Origin: Cherax quadricarinatus
Lineage: Eukaryota > Arthropoda > Malacostraca > Decapoda > Parastacidae
Assembly: GCF_038502225.1 (NCBI RefSeq)
Contig: NC_091369.1
Coordinates: forward strand, 262,001 to 326,000
Reading direction: 5' to 3'
DNA length: 64,000 nucleotides
The notes under the pieces were generated by a model that was not told the origin of the DNA, ran no database searches, and was given only the letters and a program-made list of their open reading frames with translations. Shown here piece by piece: positions 54,285 through 64,000 of this stretch. Position numbers and translations under genes: made by a program. Position 1 is the stretch's first letter. The number at the start of each line of letters is the position of its first letter.

Positions 54285-54515
54285 ATATGTGTACATGAAC
54301 AAAACCCACGGCATGGGTGGAGTTAGAACCCATGGGGAGTGAATCGTATAACTCCAGGTCAGTGCCACTGGCCAGCTGGGCCAGCTGGCTATAGTAAGAT
54401 TCATCCAACTATGTAGATTTATACACCACAAGGAGGTTAGCATGGACCACCATTATGAACACAGATGAATCTTATTGTAGCCAACTGGCGCAGTGGCTCA
54501 CGCACTCGCACGTAT
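54285..54515 (-). mobile_element. SINE S2-like copies
   Basis: Minus: CTGGCCAGTGGCACTGACCT and CATGGGTTCTAACTCCACCC (B-box GGTTCTAACTCC, mutated). A second head on the plus strand at 54475-54510 (TTGTAGCCAACTGGCGCAGT). Confidence 0.55.
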
Positions 54516-54519
54516 TTTC

Positions 54520-54670
54520 ATTATAATAATCATGAATAAGAGCTAAACCTGCATGGGTCATATAACGCTTGGAGAATGGGAGTTAATTTGGTTTAATCCA
54601 GGGAAGGGGAGCTCCACTTTCTGTGATCAAGAGCCTATCACTGGCATGAAGGCGCCACCTTGGGGCAGAG
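54520..54670 (-). repeat. Dispersed repeat G
   Basis: ATTATAATAATCATGAATAAG, GAGAATGGGAGTTAATTTGG, GTGATCAAGAGCCTATCACT, GGCATGAAGGCGCCACC. Confidence 0.6.
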
Positions 54671-54779
54671 AACACCATCTGTAGGTGGATTGGGTGGGTG
54701 ATGGTAGGGTCATACGTGGGTTGGGTGGGCAATAGTTGGGTCATGCGTGGGTTGGGAGGTCTCACGGGCCGTATACAGT

Positions 54780-55749
54780 TCCACATCCCCCCAGAGGCTC
54801 CACTTAGTGCCCCTCCTCCACCTCCCTCCTGAAGCTCCACCTAGTGCCCCTCCTCCAGCTCTCCCCTGAGGCTCCACCTAGTGCCCCTCCTCCAGTTCCC
54901 CCTGAGGCTCCACCTAGTGCCCCTCCTCCAGCTCTCCCCTGAGGCTCCACCTAATGTCCCTCCTCCAGTACCCCCCTGAGGCTCAACCTAGTGCCCCTCC
55001 TCCAGCTCTCCCCTGAGGCTCCACCTAGTGCCCCTCCTCCAGTTCTCCCCTGAGGCTCCACCTAGTGCCCCTCCTCCAGTTCCCCCCTGAGGCTCCACCT
55101 AGTGCCCCTCCTCCAGTTCTCCCCTGAGGCTCCACCTAGTGCCCCTCCTCCAGTTCTCCGCTGAGGCGCCAAATAGTGCCCCTCGTCCAGTTCCCCCCTG
55201 AGGCTCCACCTAGTGTCCCTCGTCCAGTTCCCCCCTGAGGCTCCACCTAGTGCCCCTCGTCCAGTTCTCCCCTGAGGCTCCACCTAGTGCCCCTCCTCCA
55301 GTTCTCCGCTGAGGCTCCACCTAGTGCCCCTCCTCCAGTTCCCCCCTGAGACTCCACCTAGTGCCCCTCCTCCAGTTCCCCCCTGAGGCTCCATCTAGTG
55401 CCCCTCCAGTTCCCCCCCTGAGGCTCCACCTAGTGCCCCTCCTCCAGTTCTCCCCTGAGGCTCCATCTAGTGATCCTCCTCCACATCCCCCCTGAAGCTC
55501 CACCTAGTGCACCTCCAGTTCCCTTCTGAGGCTCTACCTAGTGCCCCTCCTCCAGTTCTCCCCTGAGGCTCCATCTAGTGCTCCTCCACATCCCCCCAGA
55601 GGCTCCACCTAGTTCCCCTCCTCCACCTCCCCCCTGAAGCTCCACCTAGTGCCCCTCCAGTTCTTCCCTGAGGCTCCACCTAGTGCCCCTCCTCCAGTTC
55701 CCCCCCCTGAAGCTCCACCTAGTGCTCCTCCTCCAGTTTCCCCCTGAGG
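54780..55749. repeat. 37-bp GC-rich minisatellite, left part
   Basis: Units carry GAGGCTCCACCTAGTGCCCC, TCCTCCAGTTC and CCCCCT, with CAC/CAGT and indel variants. About 26 copies here and more after 56170. Confidence 0.95.
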
Positions 55750-56169
55750 CAGGCGAGAGAGGTATATCATAATCTACACCTGGAAGATTCTGGAGGGACT
55801 GGTCCCTAATATGCACACAGCAATCACTCCATACGTAAGCAAAGACATGGCAGGCGATGCAACATACCCCCAGTGAAAAGTAGGGGCGTCACTGGTACAC
55901 TTAGAGAAAGCACAATAAGTGTCCGGGGCCCAAGACTGTTCAACAGCCTCCCACCAGCAATAAGGGGCATTACAGGAAGACCCCTGGTTGTCTTCAAGAG
56001 GGAGCTGGACAGATACCTAAAGACGGTGCCGGATCAGCCGGGCTGTGGTTCGTACGTTGGATTACGTGCGCCCAGCAGTAACAGCCTCGTTGATCAGGCC
56101 CTGATCCACCGGGAGGCCTGGTCGTGGACCGGGCCGCGGGGGCGTTGATCCCCGGAATGCCCTCCAGGT
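55750..56169 (+). pseudogene. LINE F1 3' fragment inserted in the 37-bp array
   Basis: Begins near AGGCGAGAGAGGTATATCAT and contains the window's best F1 C-terminus: SLRESTISVRGPRLFNSL-type sequence, KRELDRYLKTVPDQPGCG, SNSLVDQALIHREAWSW, then the 3' UTR to CCCTCCAGGTAG. The array resumes at once. Only GGC is clearly shared by both edges. Nearly identical to 235-555. Confidence 0.85.
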
Positions 56170-56790
56170 AGGCTCCACCTAGTGCCCCTCCTCCAGTTCC
56201 CCCCTGAAGTTCCACCTAGTGCCCCTCCAGTTCTCCCCTGAGGCTTCACCTAGTGCCCCTCGTCCAGTTCCCCCCTGAGGCTCCATCTAGTGCCCCTCCT
56301 CCACATCCCCCCAGAGGCTCCACCTAGTGCCCCTCCTCCACCTCCCCCCTGGGGCTCCACCTAGTGCCCCTCCTCCACTTCCCCCCTGAGGCTCCACCTA
56401 GTGCCCCTCCAATTCCCCCCCTGAGGCTCAACCTAGTGCCCCTCCTCCACTTCCCCCTGAGGCTCCACCTAGTGCCCCTCTTCCTCTTCCCCCTGAGGCT
56501 CCACCTAGTGCTCCTCCTCCACCTCCCCCCTGAGGCTCAACCTAGTGCCCCTCCTCCACTTCCCCCTGAGGCTCCACCTAGTGCCCCTCTTCCTCTTCCC
56601 CCTGAGGCTCCACCTAGTGCTCCTCCTCCACCTCCCCCCTGAGGCTCCACCTAGTGCCCCTCCTCCACCTCCCCCCTGGGGCTCCACCTAGTGCCCCTCC
56701 TCCACTTCCCCCCTGAGGCTCCACCTAGTGCCCCTCCAGTTCCCCCCCTGAGGCTCCATGTAGTGCCCCTCCTCCAATCACCAGCCTCAA
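56170..56790. repeat. 37-bp GC-rich minisatellite, right part
   Basis: Same unit as 54780-55749; includes a local duplication of about 117 bp (56405-56520 and 56523-56640). Confidence 0.95.
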
Positions 56791-56849
56791 GACTCCACCC
56801 AGGTCATGGTAACACCCATGACCCAACCTTTATTCCCACGTGGTGTTGA

Positions 56850-57068
56850 TTCAGGGGGTCATTGCCTCCACGGTCCCGCTCTAGATAGAGCCTGGTGAAT
56901 GGTATGATCAGTCAGGCTGTTGTTGCTACCAGCGCACGTTACAAGGTAAATACCACAGTCCGGCTGATGAGGAATTGACTTTAGGAACTTACAAATTCTT
57001 CCTGAAAGAGAGCTAGTGGCGTTTCTATAATTTATCGTGGTATTTACCCTGATGATGTAGATACCCAC
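56850..57068 (-). pseudogene. LINE F1-related subfamily fragment
   Basis: Minus frame: GRICKFLKSIPHQPDCGIYL, SNNSLTDHTIHQALSRAGPW. Partner of 17640-17905. Confidence 0.6.
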
Positions 57069-57114
57069 AAATTGGTTTAGAAAGACACGTGAACAGAAAC
57101 TTGGACATATTTAT

Positions 57115-57295
57115 TTCAAAACTTTTCGGTCCATGGAGCTGAACTCTTCTCCAGGCTGAGGGACTGACCACCTCAAATATTTTTTCTCCGAGGTTAATGG
57201 ACTGATTACATCATCTTTATTTCATTTGTACTACTCACTCTGTATTTGACTGAAGAAGTCTACTGTGTAGATGCAATGATTCATCAATAAAGATA
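57115..57295 (+). mobile_element. Hammerhead-like element, family A, split by a family D insertion
   Basis: CTCTTCTCCAGGCTGAGGGA, TTTGACTGAAGAAGTCTACT, GTGTAGATGCAATGATTC: CGAAACG is mutated to TGCAATG, so inactive. It continues at 57482 (ATCAATAATGATACCCAACT) to about 57535. Confidence 0.7.
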
Positions 57296-57481
57296 ACCAA
57301 AAAAGGCACAATACCGTGACTGGAACAGTACACAGATAACCTGCACATAGGAGAGAGGAGTTTACCACGATGTTTCGGTCCGACTTGGATCATTTACAAA
57401 GTCACGCGTGACTGTAAATGGTCCAAGTCGGACCGAAACGTCGTCGTAAGCTCCTCTCTTCTATGTGCGAGTTATTTGTGT
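57296..57481. mobile_element. Family D element, inverted pair, with 13-bp target duplication
   Basis: ATCAATAAAGATA (57283-57295) and ATCAATAATGATA (57482-57494) flank it. Minus half: CACAATACCGTGACTGGAAC, ACGATGTTTCGGTCCGAC. Plus half: AAATGGTCCAAGTCGGACCG, AAACGTCGTCGTAAGCTCC. Plus fold at 57408-57447: stem II GGTCC/GGACC, ACGT, cleavage triplet GTC, stem I GTGAC/GTCGT. Confidence 0.85.
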
Positions 57482-57539
57482 ATCAATAATGATACCCAAC
57501 TGTTGCACAGTTGTCTTAATCTTCATGCACTTGTTACGG

Positions 57540-57660
57540 GTTGGTGGACTCAGGACGGTTATCCTGCATTGTTGAATATTTTATTTTTATTTTTACAAAT
57601 TAAAGTGATTTCGAAAACGTCCATGCAAAAATTCCAGGCAAAAATCTACGTACAATATTG
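57540..57660. other. Unique spacer before the LINE
   Basis: Nothing recognised. Confidence 0.3.
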
Positions 57661-60043
57661 TCTTACTTAAGATGTAACTGTTACTGGTGACAGCAATTAG
57701 CGAAGTACTGAACACAATACGACTCATTGATGAAGGAGCCGCTAAGCTTGACACTGCAATTGACGACGCGATCAGGTCCCTTAATAATCGAATAATTGAA
57801 GCTACTAATGCAACTTGCCAATTAGCTTCCACAAAGATATACCAACAGTATAAACCTACTAGGGAAATTAGAGAAGCTTTAAGAAATTATCAAGCAGAAT
57901 GTCGAAGGCATCTTCAAACGCGACAACCACCAGTAGCTACATTGAATAGATTAAGGCAAGAATTAATTAACATGATTAGTCATCACAAACGTTACTTATG
58001 GAAATTGCTAGTTCTTCAAACTAATCAGTATAAACGTGAGCCAGCAAAATTTTGGAGTAAGATCCGACAACTTTTAGGTTCAAAGCACAAGGCTCCTAAC
58101 TACCTAGTTTCATACCTTCACTGATGAGGATGATGATGTTGAGATTAAACTTGACGATTCACAGGACCAAGCTAATTTGATGGGTGATGTATGGGAGAAA
58201 ATTCTCTCCCACAATAACAGTCGTCAATTTAACAATAATCACTATCAGTTGGTAAATGAATGGAGAGATGAGAACTTGGATGATCTACAACCACTACCTT
58301 CCATCTTGAAGACGCCCACCCGCTTACTAGACCTATTACATTACTAGAGATGAGTCAGGTTATTGGAAGAATGTGAAATAGAGCCCCTGGCCTCTCTGGA
58401 ATAACAATGAAACAAATAAAGTTCCTACCCAGAAATTGTAAACAGTGTTTGGTTAATATCTTTAATGCCATCTTGGCCTCAGGACATTTTCCAGTGGTTT
58501 TTAAGACTGCTAGGATGATCTTTCTGGTTAAGCCCAATAAAGACATCCACCAACCTGGGAGCTATAGGCCTATATCTTTACTTGAAGTCACTGGAAAAGT
58601 TCTTGAGAAGTTCATTTCCAACAGACTGAACTACTATATGGAGTTTAATCACCTTTTTACTGAAAAACAATTTGGCTTTAGAACACATAGAGGTACCCAT
58701 CATGCAATAAATATTATTTTCGATACTGTAGCAAGTCTAAAACATCAGGGCAATCTTGCCCTAATTGCCACCAGAGATGTTCATAAAGCTTTTGATAGCT
58801 TATGGCATGATGGTCTTATATACAAACTCATTGACCTACCAGACCATAACTGGACTTTTCTCAGAGTAATATATAATTTCTTAACTCAAAGAAAAATCAT
58901 TCCCACCTTTCATGGCAAGTCGACAGAGCCTTTTATACCGACGGCTGGTGTCCCACAAGGTTCTTGTCTTAGTCCAATTCTGTTCAACATTTATGTGAAT
59001 GACCTTCCTCAACCAGAGTTTAATGATACAATTGTGACGCAGTTTGCAGATGATGTTATCCATGTCGTCTCATCAACTCCGGTAACAGTAAAATACAAGT
59101 ATGAGAGAGTCATAGAAAAATTGAATATTGAACTTCGTCGAACATCTAATTGGGAAAAGAAATGGAGAATTACGACTAATCCTGACAAAGTCCTTGTTAG
59201 CACGATAGGATGTTTTGCATCAACAATCGAAGATAAAGGGGGTATCTCCATCAGAGGTACACCTGTAGCCATTAGAAACCCTAACAAGATCTTGGGATAT
59301 GAAATAGACAGGCTGCTCCACTCAACATCTCATGTAACTAAAAAGTTCAACATAGCCAAAGCCGGTCTTAGCAGTCTCTTTAGATTTAATCAAGCCCCTC
59401 AACATGTCAAAAAACATCTGTATAAAATGATAATAAGACCTATACTCGAATATCCATGTGTCCCAATGTCATTAACAACAAAGACCAACATGCTACGGTT
59501 ACAACGGGTCCAAAATAGAGCTCTTCGCTTCATTACGGGTACCAGGAGGAGAGACAGTTAAAATGGCAGATTTACACGTACAACAAGATATTACTGCCTT
59601 AAATGTACGCCTTGACACCCTGAAAAAGAAACAACTCTATAAAATGCAAGAACTCTACATGCCAGATAGAGAACATCCTATACAAGTGGTAAATACCACA
59701 GATTATATCATCAATACTCCTCCTCACAGGACTCAAAGAATGACTCTCCCACAGAGGGTCCGTCGTTTTATCCATAAAGGTTAGGTTAGGTAAGGTTCGT
59801 CAGGAAACAGGACAAATGTTTCCTGACGCGGGTCTTAGTCAGATGATGACCCGCCTTTGGAGCTTTTGGTCATCTGACCGAGGCCTTCCGCTGGCTTACC
59901 GGTCCACCCCTTTAAAAATTATGGTCATTTATAACCATTGTTCACAGGTTATCCATAAAGATGATTACCATCGACCAACGATATTGAGCAACCTCCCTGA
60001 TGAAGATGGTTGGGTAACACCAGAACCCTTCTATGTTTACTGA
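57660..60043 (+). pseudogene. Second non-LTR retrotransposon, 5' truncated, frameshifted, SINE-interrupted
   Basis: 57687-58124 encodes the linker before RT (ATCQLASTKIYQQYKPTREI, REPAKFWSKIRQLLGSKHK). A frameshift near 58120 continues as FTDEDDDVEIKLDDSQDQAN; another near 58308 leads to RPITLLEMSQVIGRM, then a TGA. The RT frame 58407-59561 has SYRPISLLEVTGKVLEKFI, D124-V-H-K-A-F-D130, GVPQGSCLSPILFNIYVND, F213-A-D-D216 and the thumb (RPILEYPCVPM). A shift near 59549 continues as MADLHVQQDITALNVRLD; S1 is inserted after FIHK, and after it DDYHRPTILSNLPDEDGW ends at a TGA (60041-60043). No endonuclease is present. Jockey/I-group affinity is likely, clade uncertain. Inactive. Confidence 0.88.
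59780..59948 (+). mobile_element. SINE-like element S1 with 12-bp target duplication
   Basis: TTATCCATAAAG flanks it at 59768-59779 and 59949-59960. Starts GTTAGGTTAGGTAAGG, hairpin CGTCAGGAAAC/GTTTCCTGACG, hairpin GATGACC/GGTCATC, tail TTTAAAAATTATGGTC and CACAGG. 169 bp, inserted into the LINE reading frame. Confidence 0.9.
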
Positions 60044-60510
60044 GAAAATCATCGCCCCCAATTAGGGAGACATCTTATATAACAATCTAATGTAAAATTA
60101 TGCTATATTTACTATGGCGGGACACCACCTGTAAGAAGCCATTGTCAAGTAATTCTACAAACTGGCCAGGAAATTATTGCCTTCATTGTCGCGTAAATAT
60201 CCGATGTGCAATCGCAAAAAAAAAAATTGCAACTTGTATAATTACTACCAATTGAAAGTCATGTACTTATATTTCTGTTATATCTACGTGACTCTGATGG
60301 GTTAGTATTATACCCCTTCAAGAATATTATATTATTCCACATACACTTTTTAAATTACACCAAAGTGGTTGAGCCACTTACCTTTTATATCCTACCTCTC
60401 TCCCCCCTCCCACCCTTTTTCAATATTTCCATCCTTACCCATCCTTCTTCCTTACCCATCTTACCAAAGCTCTGGTCATAAGAAGAAGAACACAGTGTTG
60501 TGTAGTAGCG
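60044..60510. other. LINE 3' UTR and unique AT-rich sequence
   Basis: No gene recognised; the LINE 3' end cannot be fixed from sequence alone. Confidence 0.35.
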
Positions 60511-60514
60511 TAAT

Positions 60515-60640
60515 GAAGATGATGTGTTCACTCCATTAACCTTGGGACTGATCACCTTAAATACTTTTTCTCCAAGGCTGATGGACTGATTACTTCATCT
60601 GCAACTGTTGCACATATCTTAATCATCAAGCTTGACAGAG
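60515..60640 (+). mobile_element. Hammerhead-like element, family A, core deleted
   Basis: CTTGGGACTGATCACCTTAA, CAAGGCTGATGGACTGATTA and then GCAACTGTTGCACATATCTT; the ribozyme segment between is missing. Confidence 0.55.
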
Positions 60641-60689
60641 CTTCGTAATTCACCTGTTTTTTTTTTTATGACTGGCATCAAACTCTGCC

Positions 60690-60825
60690 AACACTTCCTA
60701 AACCTGGCCGGGGTCAGGCTTCCAGCACCGTCAACCTCGTCAACCAGGCTGGTGGCCCGCACCAGTGTGACCTGCACCACCCGGCTGATCACGCACCGAC
60801 AAGGTCATCAACCACACTGGTAACA
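60690..60825 (+). repeat. F1-like LINE 3' relic
   Basis: GCCGGGGTCAGGCTTCCAGC, GTCAACCAGGCTGGTGGCCC, CCCGGCTGATCACGCACC. Diverged. Confidence 0.4.
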
Positions 60826-60850
60826 ATGTAGTGAGTGTTAATAAGTTAAG

Positions 60851-60877
60851 TGCATCAACCACACTGTGGTTGATGCA
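60851..60877. repeat. Perfect 27-bp palindrome
   Basis: Arms TGCATCAACCACA and TGTGGTTGATGCA around one C. An extra ATCAACCACACTG occurs at 60807. Confidence 0.85.
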
Positions 60878-60914
60878 AAAAAATACAAACAAAGGGTCGA
60901 GCAAACTGCATTAC

Positions 60915-60975
60915 ACACATACATATGACATGGACCGGTAGGCCCACTGCAGTGTTCCTTCGTTCTTATAGAAGT
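60915..60975 (-). repeat. CR1-like LINE 3' tail relic
   Basis: GGACCGGTAGGCCCACTGCA, GTGTTCCTTCGTTCTTATAG. The words match the tail, but the plus-strand reading suggests + orientation; too short to be sure. Confidence 0.35.
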
Positions 60976-61032
60976 TTTCTAGAGGAAATTATCCGCCTCT
61001 GTTTGCCAGTTTGCTAACAGCGAGAGCTGATA

Positions 61033-61037
61033 CATAC

Positions 61038-61125
<88 letters not shown>
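61033..61125. repeat. (TACA)n-(TA)n microsatellite
   Basis: Four ATACATAC-type units then about 37 TA units. Confidence 0.95.
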
Positions 61126-61128
<3 letters not shown>

Positions 61129-61139
61129 GCACTGTACTT

Positions 61140-61336
61140 TCTTTCAAGATTGATAAACTGAACACATCGATTCCTGGCTGAGGGACTGATTACCTCAATC
61201 CCTCTCTCTCTTTCCACCGTTCTTCTTTCTTTTGGACTGATGAAGCTACTGTGTGGCGAAACGTTTCCTCAGTACAGATTCCCAGATGTTGCATAGGTGT
61301 CTCATTCTTCAACTTGTTGGTTTTGTAAACCATTTA
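61140..61336 (+). mobile_element. Hammerhead-like element, family A, next to the 19-bp satellite
   Basis: CTGGCTGAGGGACTGATTAC, TTGGACTGATGAAGCTACTG, TGTGGCGAAACGTTTCCTCA, GTACAGATTCCC, ending TTGTTGGTTTTGTAAACCAT. Core and ACGT intact; stem II GCTAC/GTGGC has one mismatch. Confidence 0.7.
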
Positions 61337-61344
61337 TCACAGTA

Positions 61345-64000
61345 AGTAGAATGATGCAGCATTGGTACATGTGGTCAACATTGGTACATGTGGTCAACAT
61401 TGGTACATGTGGTCAACATTGGTACATGTGGTCAGCAGTGGTACAGGTGGTCAACATTGGTACATGTGGTCAACAGTGGTATATGTGGTCAACATTGGAA
61501 CATGTGGTCATTATTGGTACATGTGGTCATTATTGGTACATGTGATCATTATTGGTGCATGTGGTCAACATTGGTACATGTGGTCAACATTGGAACGTGT
61601 GGTCAACATTGGTACATGTGGTCAGCATTGGAACATGTGGTCAACATTGGTACATGTGGTTAACATTGGTATATGTGGTCAACATTGGTACATGTGGTCA
61701 ACATTGGAACATGTGGTCAACATTGGTACATGTGGTCAACATTGGTACATGTGGTCAACATTGGAACATGTGGTCAACATTGGTACATATGGTCAACATT
61801 GGAACATGTGGTCAACATTGGTACATGTGGTCAACATTGGAACATGTGGTCAACATTGGTACATGTGGTCAACAGTGGTACATGTGGTCAACATTGGAAC
61901 ATGTGGTCAACATTGGTATATGTGGTCAACATTGGAACATGTGGTCAACATTGGTACATGTGGTCAACATTAGTATATGTGGTCAACATTGGAACATGTG
62001 GTCAACATTGGTATATGTGGTCAACATTGGTATATGTGGTCAACATTGGTATATGTGGTCAACATTGGTATATGTGGTCAACATTGGTATATGTGGTCAA
62101 CATTGGTATATGTGGTCAACATTGGTATATGTGGTCAACATTGGTATGTGGTCAACATTGGTACATGTGGTCAACATTGGTATGTGGTCAACATTGGTAC
62201 ATGTGGTCAACATTGGTATATGTGGTCAACATTGGTATATGTGGTCAACATTGGTATATGTGGTCAACATTGGTATATGTGGTCAACATTGGTATATGTG
62301 GTCAACATTGGTATGTGGTCAACATTGGTACATGTGGTCAACATTGGTACATGTGGTCAACATTGGAACATATGGTCAACATTGGAACATGTGGTCAACA
62401 TTGGTACATGTGGTCAACATTGGAACATATGGTCAACATTGGTACATGTGGTCAACATTGGTACATGTGGTCAACATTGGAACATATGGTCAACATTGGA
62501 ACATGTGGTCAACATTGGTACATGTGGTCAACATTGGAACATATGGTCAACATTGGTACATGTGGTCAACATTGGTACATGTGGTCAACATTGGTACATG
62601 TGGTCAACAGTGGTACATATGGTCAACATTGGTACATGTGGTCAACATTGGAACATGTGGTCAACATTGGTACATGTGGCCAACATTGGTATATATGGTC
62701 AACATTGGTACATGTGGTCAACATTGGTATATATGGTCAACATTGGTACATGTGGTCAACATTGGTATATATGGTCAACATTGGTACATGTGGTCAACAT
62801 TGGTATATATGGTCAACATTGGTACATGTGGTCAACATTGGTATATATGGTCAACATTGGTACATGTGGTCAACATTGGTATATATGGTCAACATTGGTA
62901 CATGTGGTCAACATTGGTATATATGGTCAACATTGGTACATGTGGTCAACATTGGTATATATGGTCAACATTGGTACATGTGGTCAACATTGGTATATAT
63001 GGTCAACATTGGTACATGTGGTCAACATTGGTGTATATGGCCAACATTGGTACATGTGGTCAACATTGGTATATATGGTCAACATTGGTACATGTGGTCA
63101 ACATTGGTATATATGGTCAACATTGGTACATGTGGTCAACATTGGTATATATGGTCAACATTGGTACATGTGGTCAACATTGGTATATATGGTCAACATT
63201 GGTACATGTGGTCAACATTGGTATATATGGTCAACATTGGTACATGTGGTCAACATTGGTACATATGGTCAACATTGGTACATGTGGTCAACATTGGTAC
63301 ATGTGGTCAACATTGGTACATATGGTCAACATTGGTACATGTGGTCAACATTGGTATATATGGTCAACATTGGTACATGTGGTCAACATTGGTATATATG
63401 GTCAACATTGGTACATGTGGTCAACATTGGTATATATGGTCAACATTGGTACATGTGGTCAACATTGGTACATATGGTCAACATTGGTACATGTGGTCAA
63501 CATTGGTACATGTGGTCAACATTGGTATATATGGTCAACATTGGTACATGTGGTCAACATTGGTATATATGGTCAACATTGGTACATGTGGTCAACATTG
63601 GTATATATGGTCAACATTGGTACATGTGGTCAACATTGGTATATATGGTCAACATTGGTACATGTGGTCAACATTGGTATATATGGTCAACATTGGTACA
63701 TGTGGTCAACATTGGTACATGTGGTCAACATTGGTATATATGGTCATGGTGGGTCAACATTGGTATATATGGTCAACATTGGTACATATGGTCAACATTG
63801 GTACATATGGTCAACATTGGTATATATGGTCAACATTGGTACATGTGGTCAACATTGGTACATATGGTCAACATTGGTATATATGGTCAACATTGGTACA
63901 TGTGGTCAACATTGGTACATATGGTCAACATTGGTATATATGGTCAACATTGGTACATGTGGTCAACATTGGTACATATGGTCAACATTGGTATATATGG
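61345..64000 (+). repeat. 19-bp satellite, about 140 copies, runs off the window
   Basis: Unit ACATGTGGTCAACATTGGT with AACATG, ATATGT, ATATAT and ACATAT variants. From about 62680 it forms a regular 38-bp dimer (ACATGT unit plus ATATAT unit). Open frames here are artefacts of the repeat. Confidence 0.97.

Overview
The window reads as repeat-saturated genomic DNA from an arthropod, most likely a decapod crustacean such as a crayfish or shrimp. This is inferred from very dense microsatellites (CT, CA, TA, ATT, TCC), TTAGG telomere-type motifs, the 3' ends of several non-LTR retrotransposon families, tRNA-derived SINEs and many short elements with the core GAAACGTTTC. I found no convincing host protein gene, rRNA, tRNA or CRISPR array. 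Long open frames in the tandem arrays arise because the repeat units are multiples of 3 bp, or open in any frame. The real coding remnants are four broken LINEs: a CR1/Jockey-like element at 24.66-27.37 kb (-), a second LINE at 57.66-60.04 kb (+), the C-terminal part of a third at 16.27-17.21 kb (+), and an RTE-like 3' end at 38.18-38.85 kb (+).

Layout. 0-7 kb: LINE fragments, a Tigger-like MITE and the first short GAAACGTT elements. 7.1-8.5 kb: a 35-bp satellite. 9-24 kb: LINE tails, SINEs, small minisatellites and a nested foldback at 21.8-22.4 kb. 24.6-27.4 kb: the CR1-like LINE, split by a GAAACGTT element. 28.2-32.0 kb: about 100 copies of a 38-bp satellite. 33.6-36.9 kb: about 58 copies of a 57-bp satellite. 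38.9-41.6 kb: about 48 copies of a 45-bp satellite, each unit with a perfect 5' splice-site consensus. 41-48 kb: mixed elements and a 46-bp array. 48.5-53.4 kb: 44-bp and 27-bp arrays, the latter split by a very young non-autonomous LTR element. 54.8-56.8 kb: a 37-bp GC-rich array split by a LINE fragment. 57-60 kb: the second LINE, split by a short SINE-like element. 61.3-64 kb: a 19-bp satellite running off the window.

The main finding is the short element present in about 30 copies. Comparing copies inside this window shows an RNA fold matching the hammerhead ribozyme: (C/T)TGANRA, a covarying stem II, GAAA, a palindromic ACGT stem III ending in GTT or GTC, and a covarying stem I, usually followed by AATAAA. 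Stem sequences differ between copies while pairing is kept. Such ribozymes are known in Penelope-like retroelements and retrozymes. Several copies carry 12-14 bp target-site duplications and many are head-to-head inverted pairs, as expected for Penelope-type pseudo-LTRs. No Penelope reverse transcriptase or GIY-YIG gene lies here, so the copies are non-autonomous or fragments. Two of the large satellites (35 bp and 38 bp) are directly contiguous with such a ribozyme core and their units match the element's 3' terminus, which suggests that the element ends are a source of satellite DNA.
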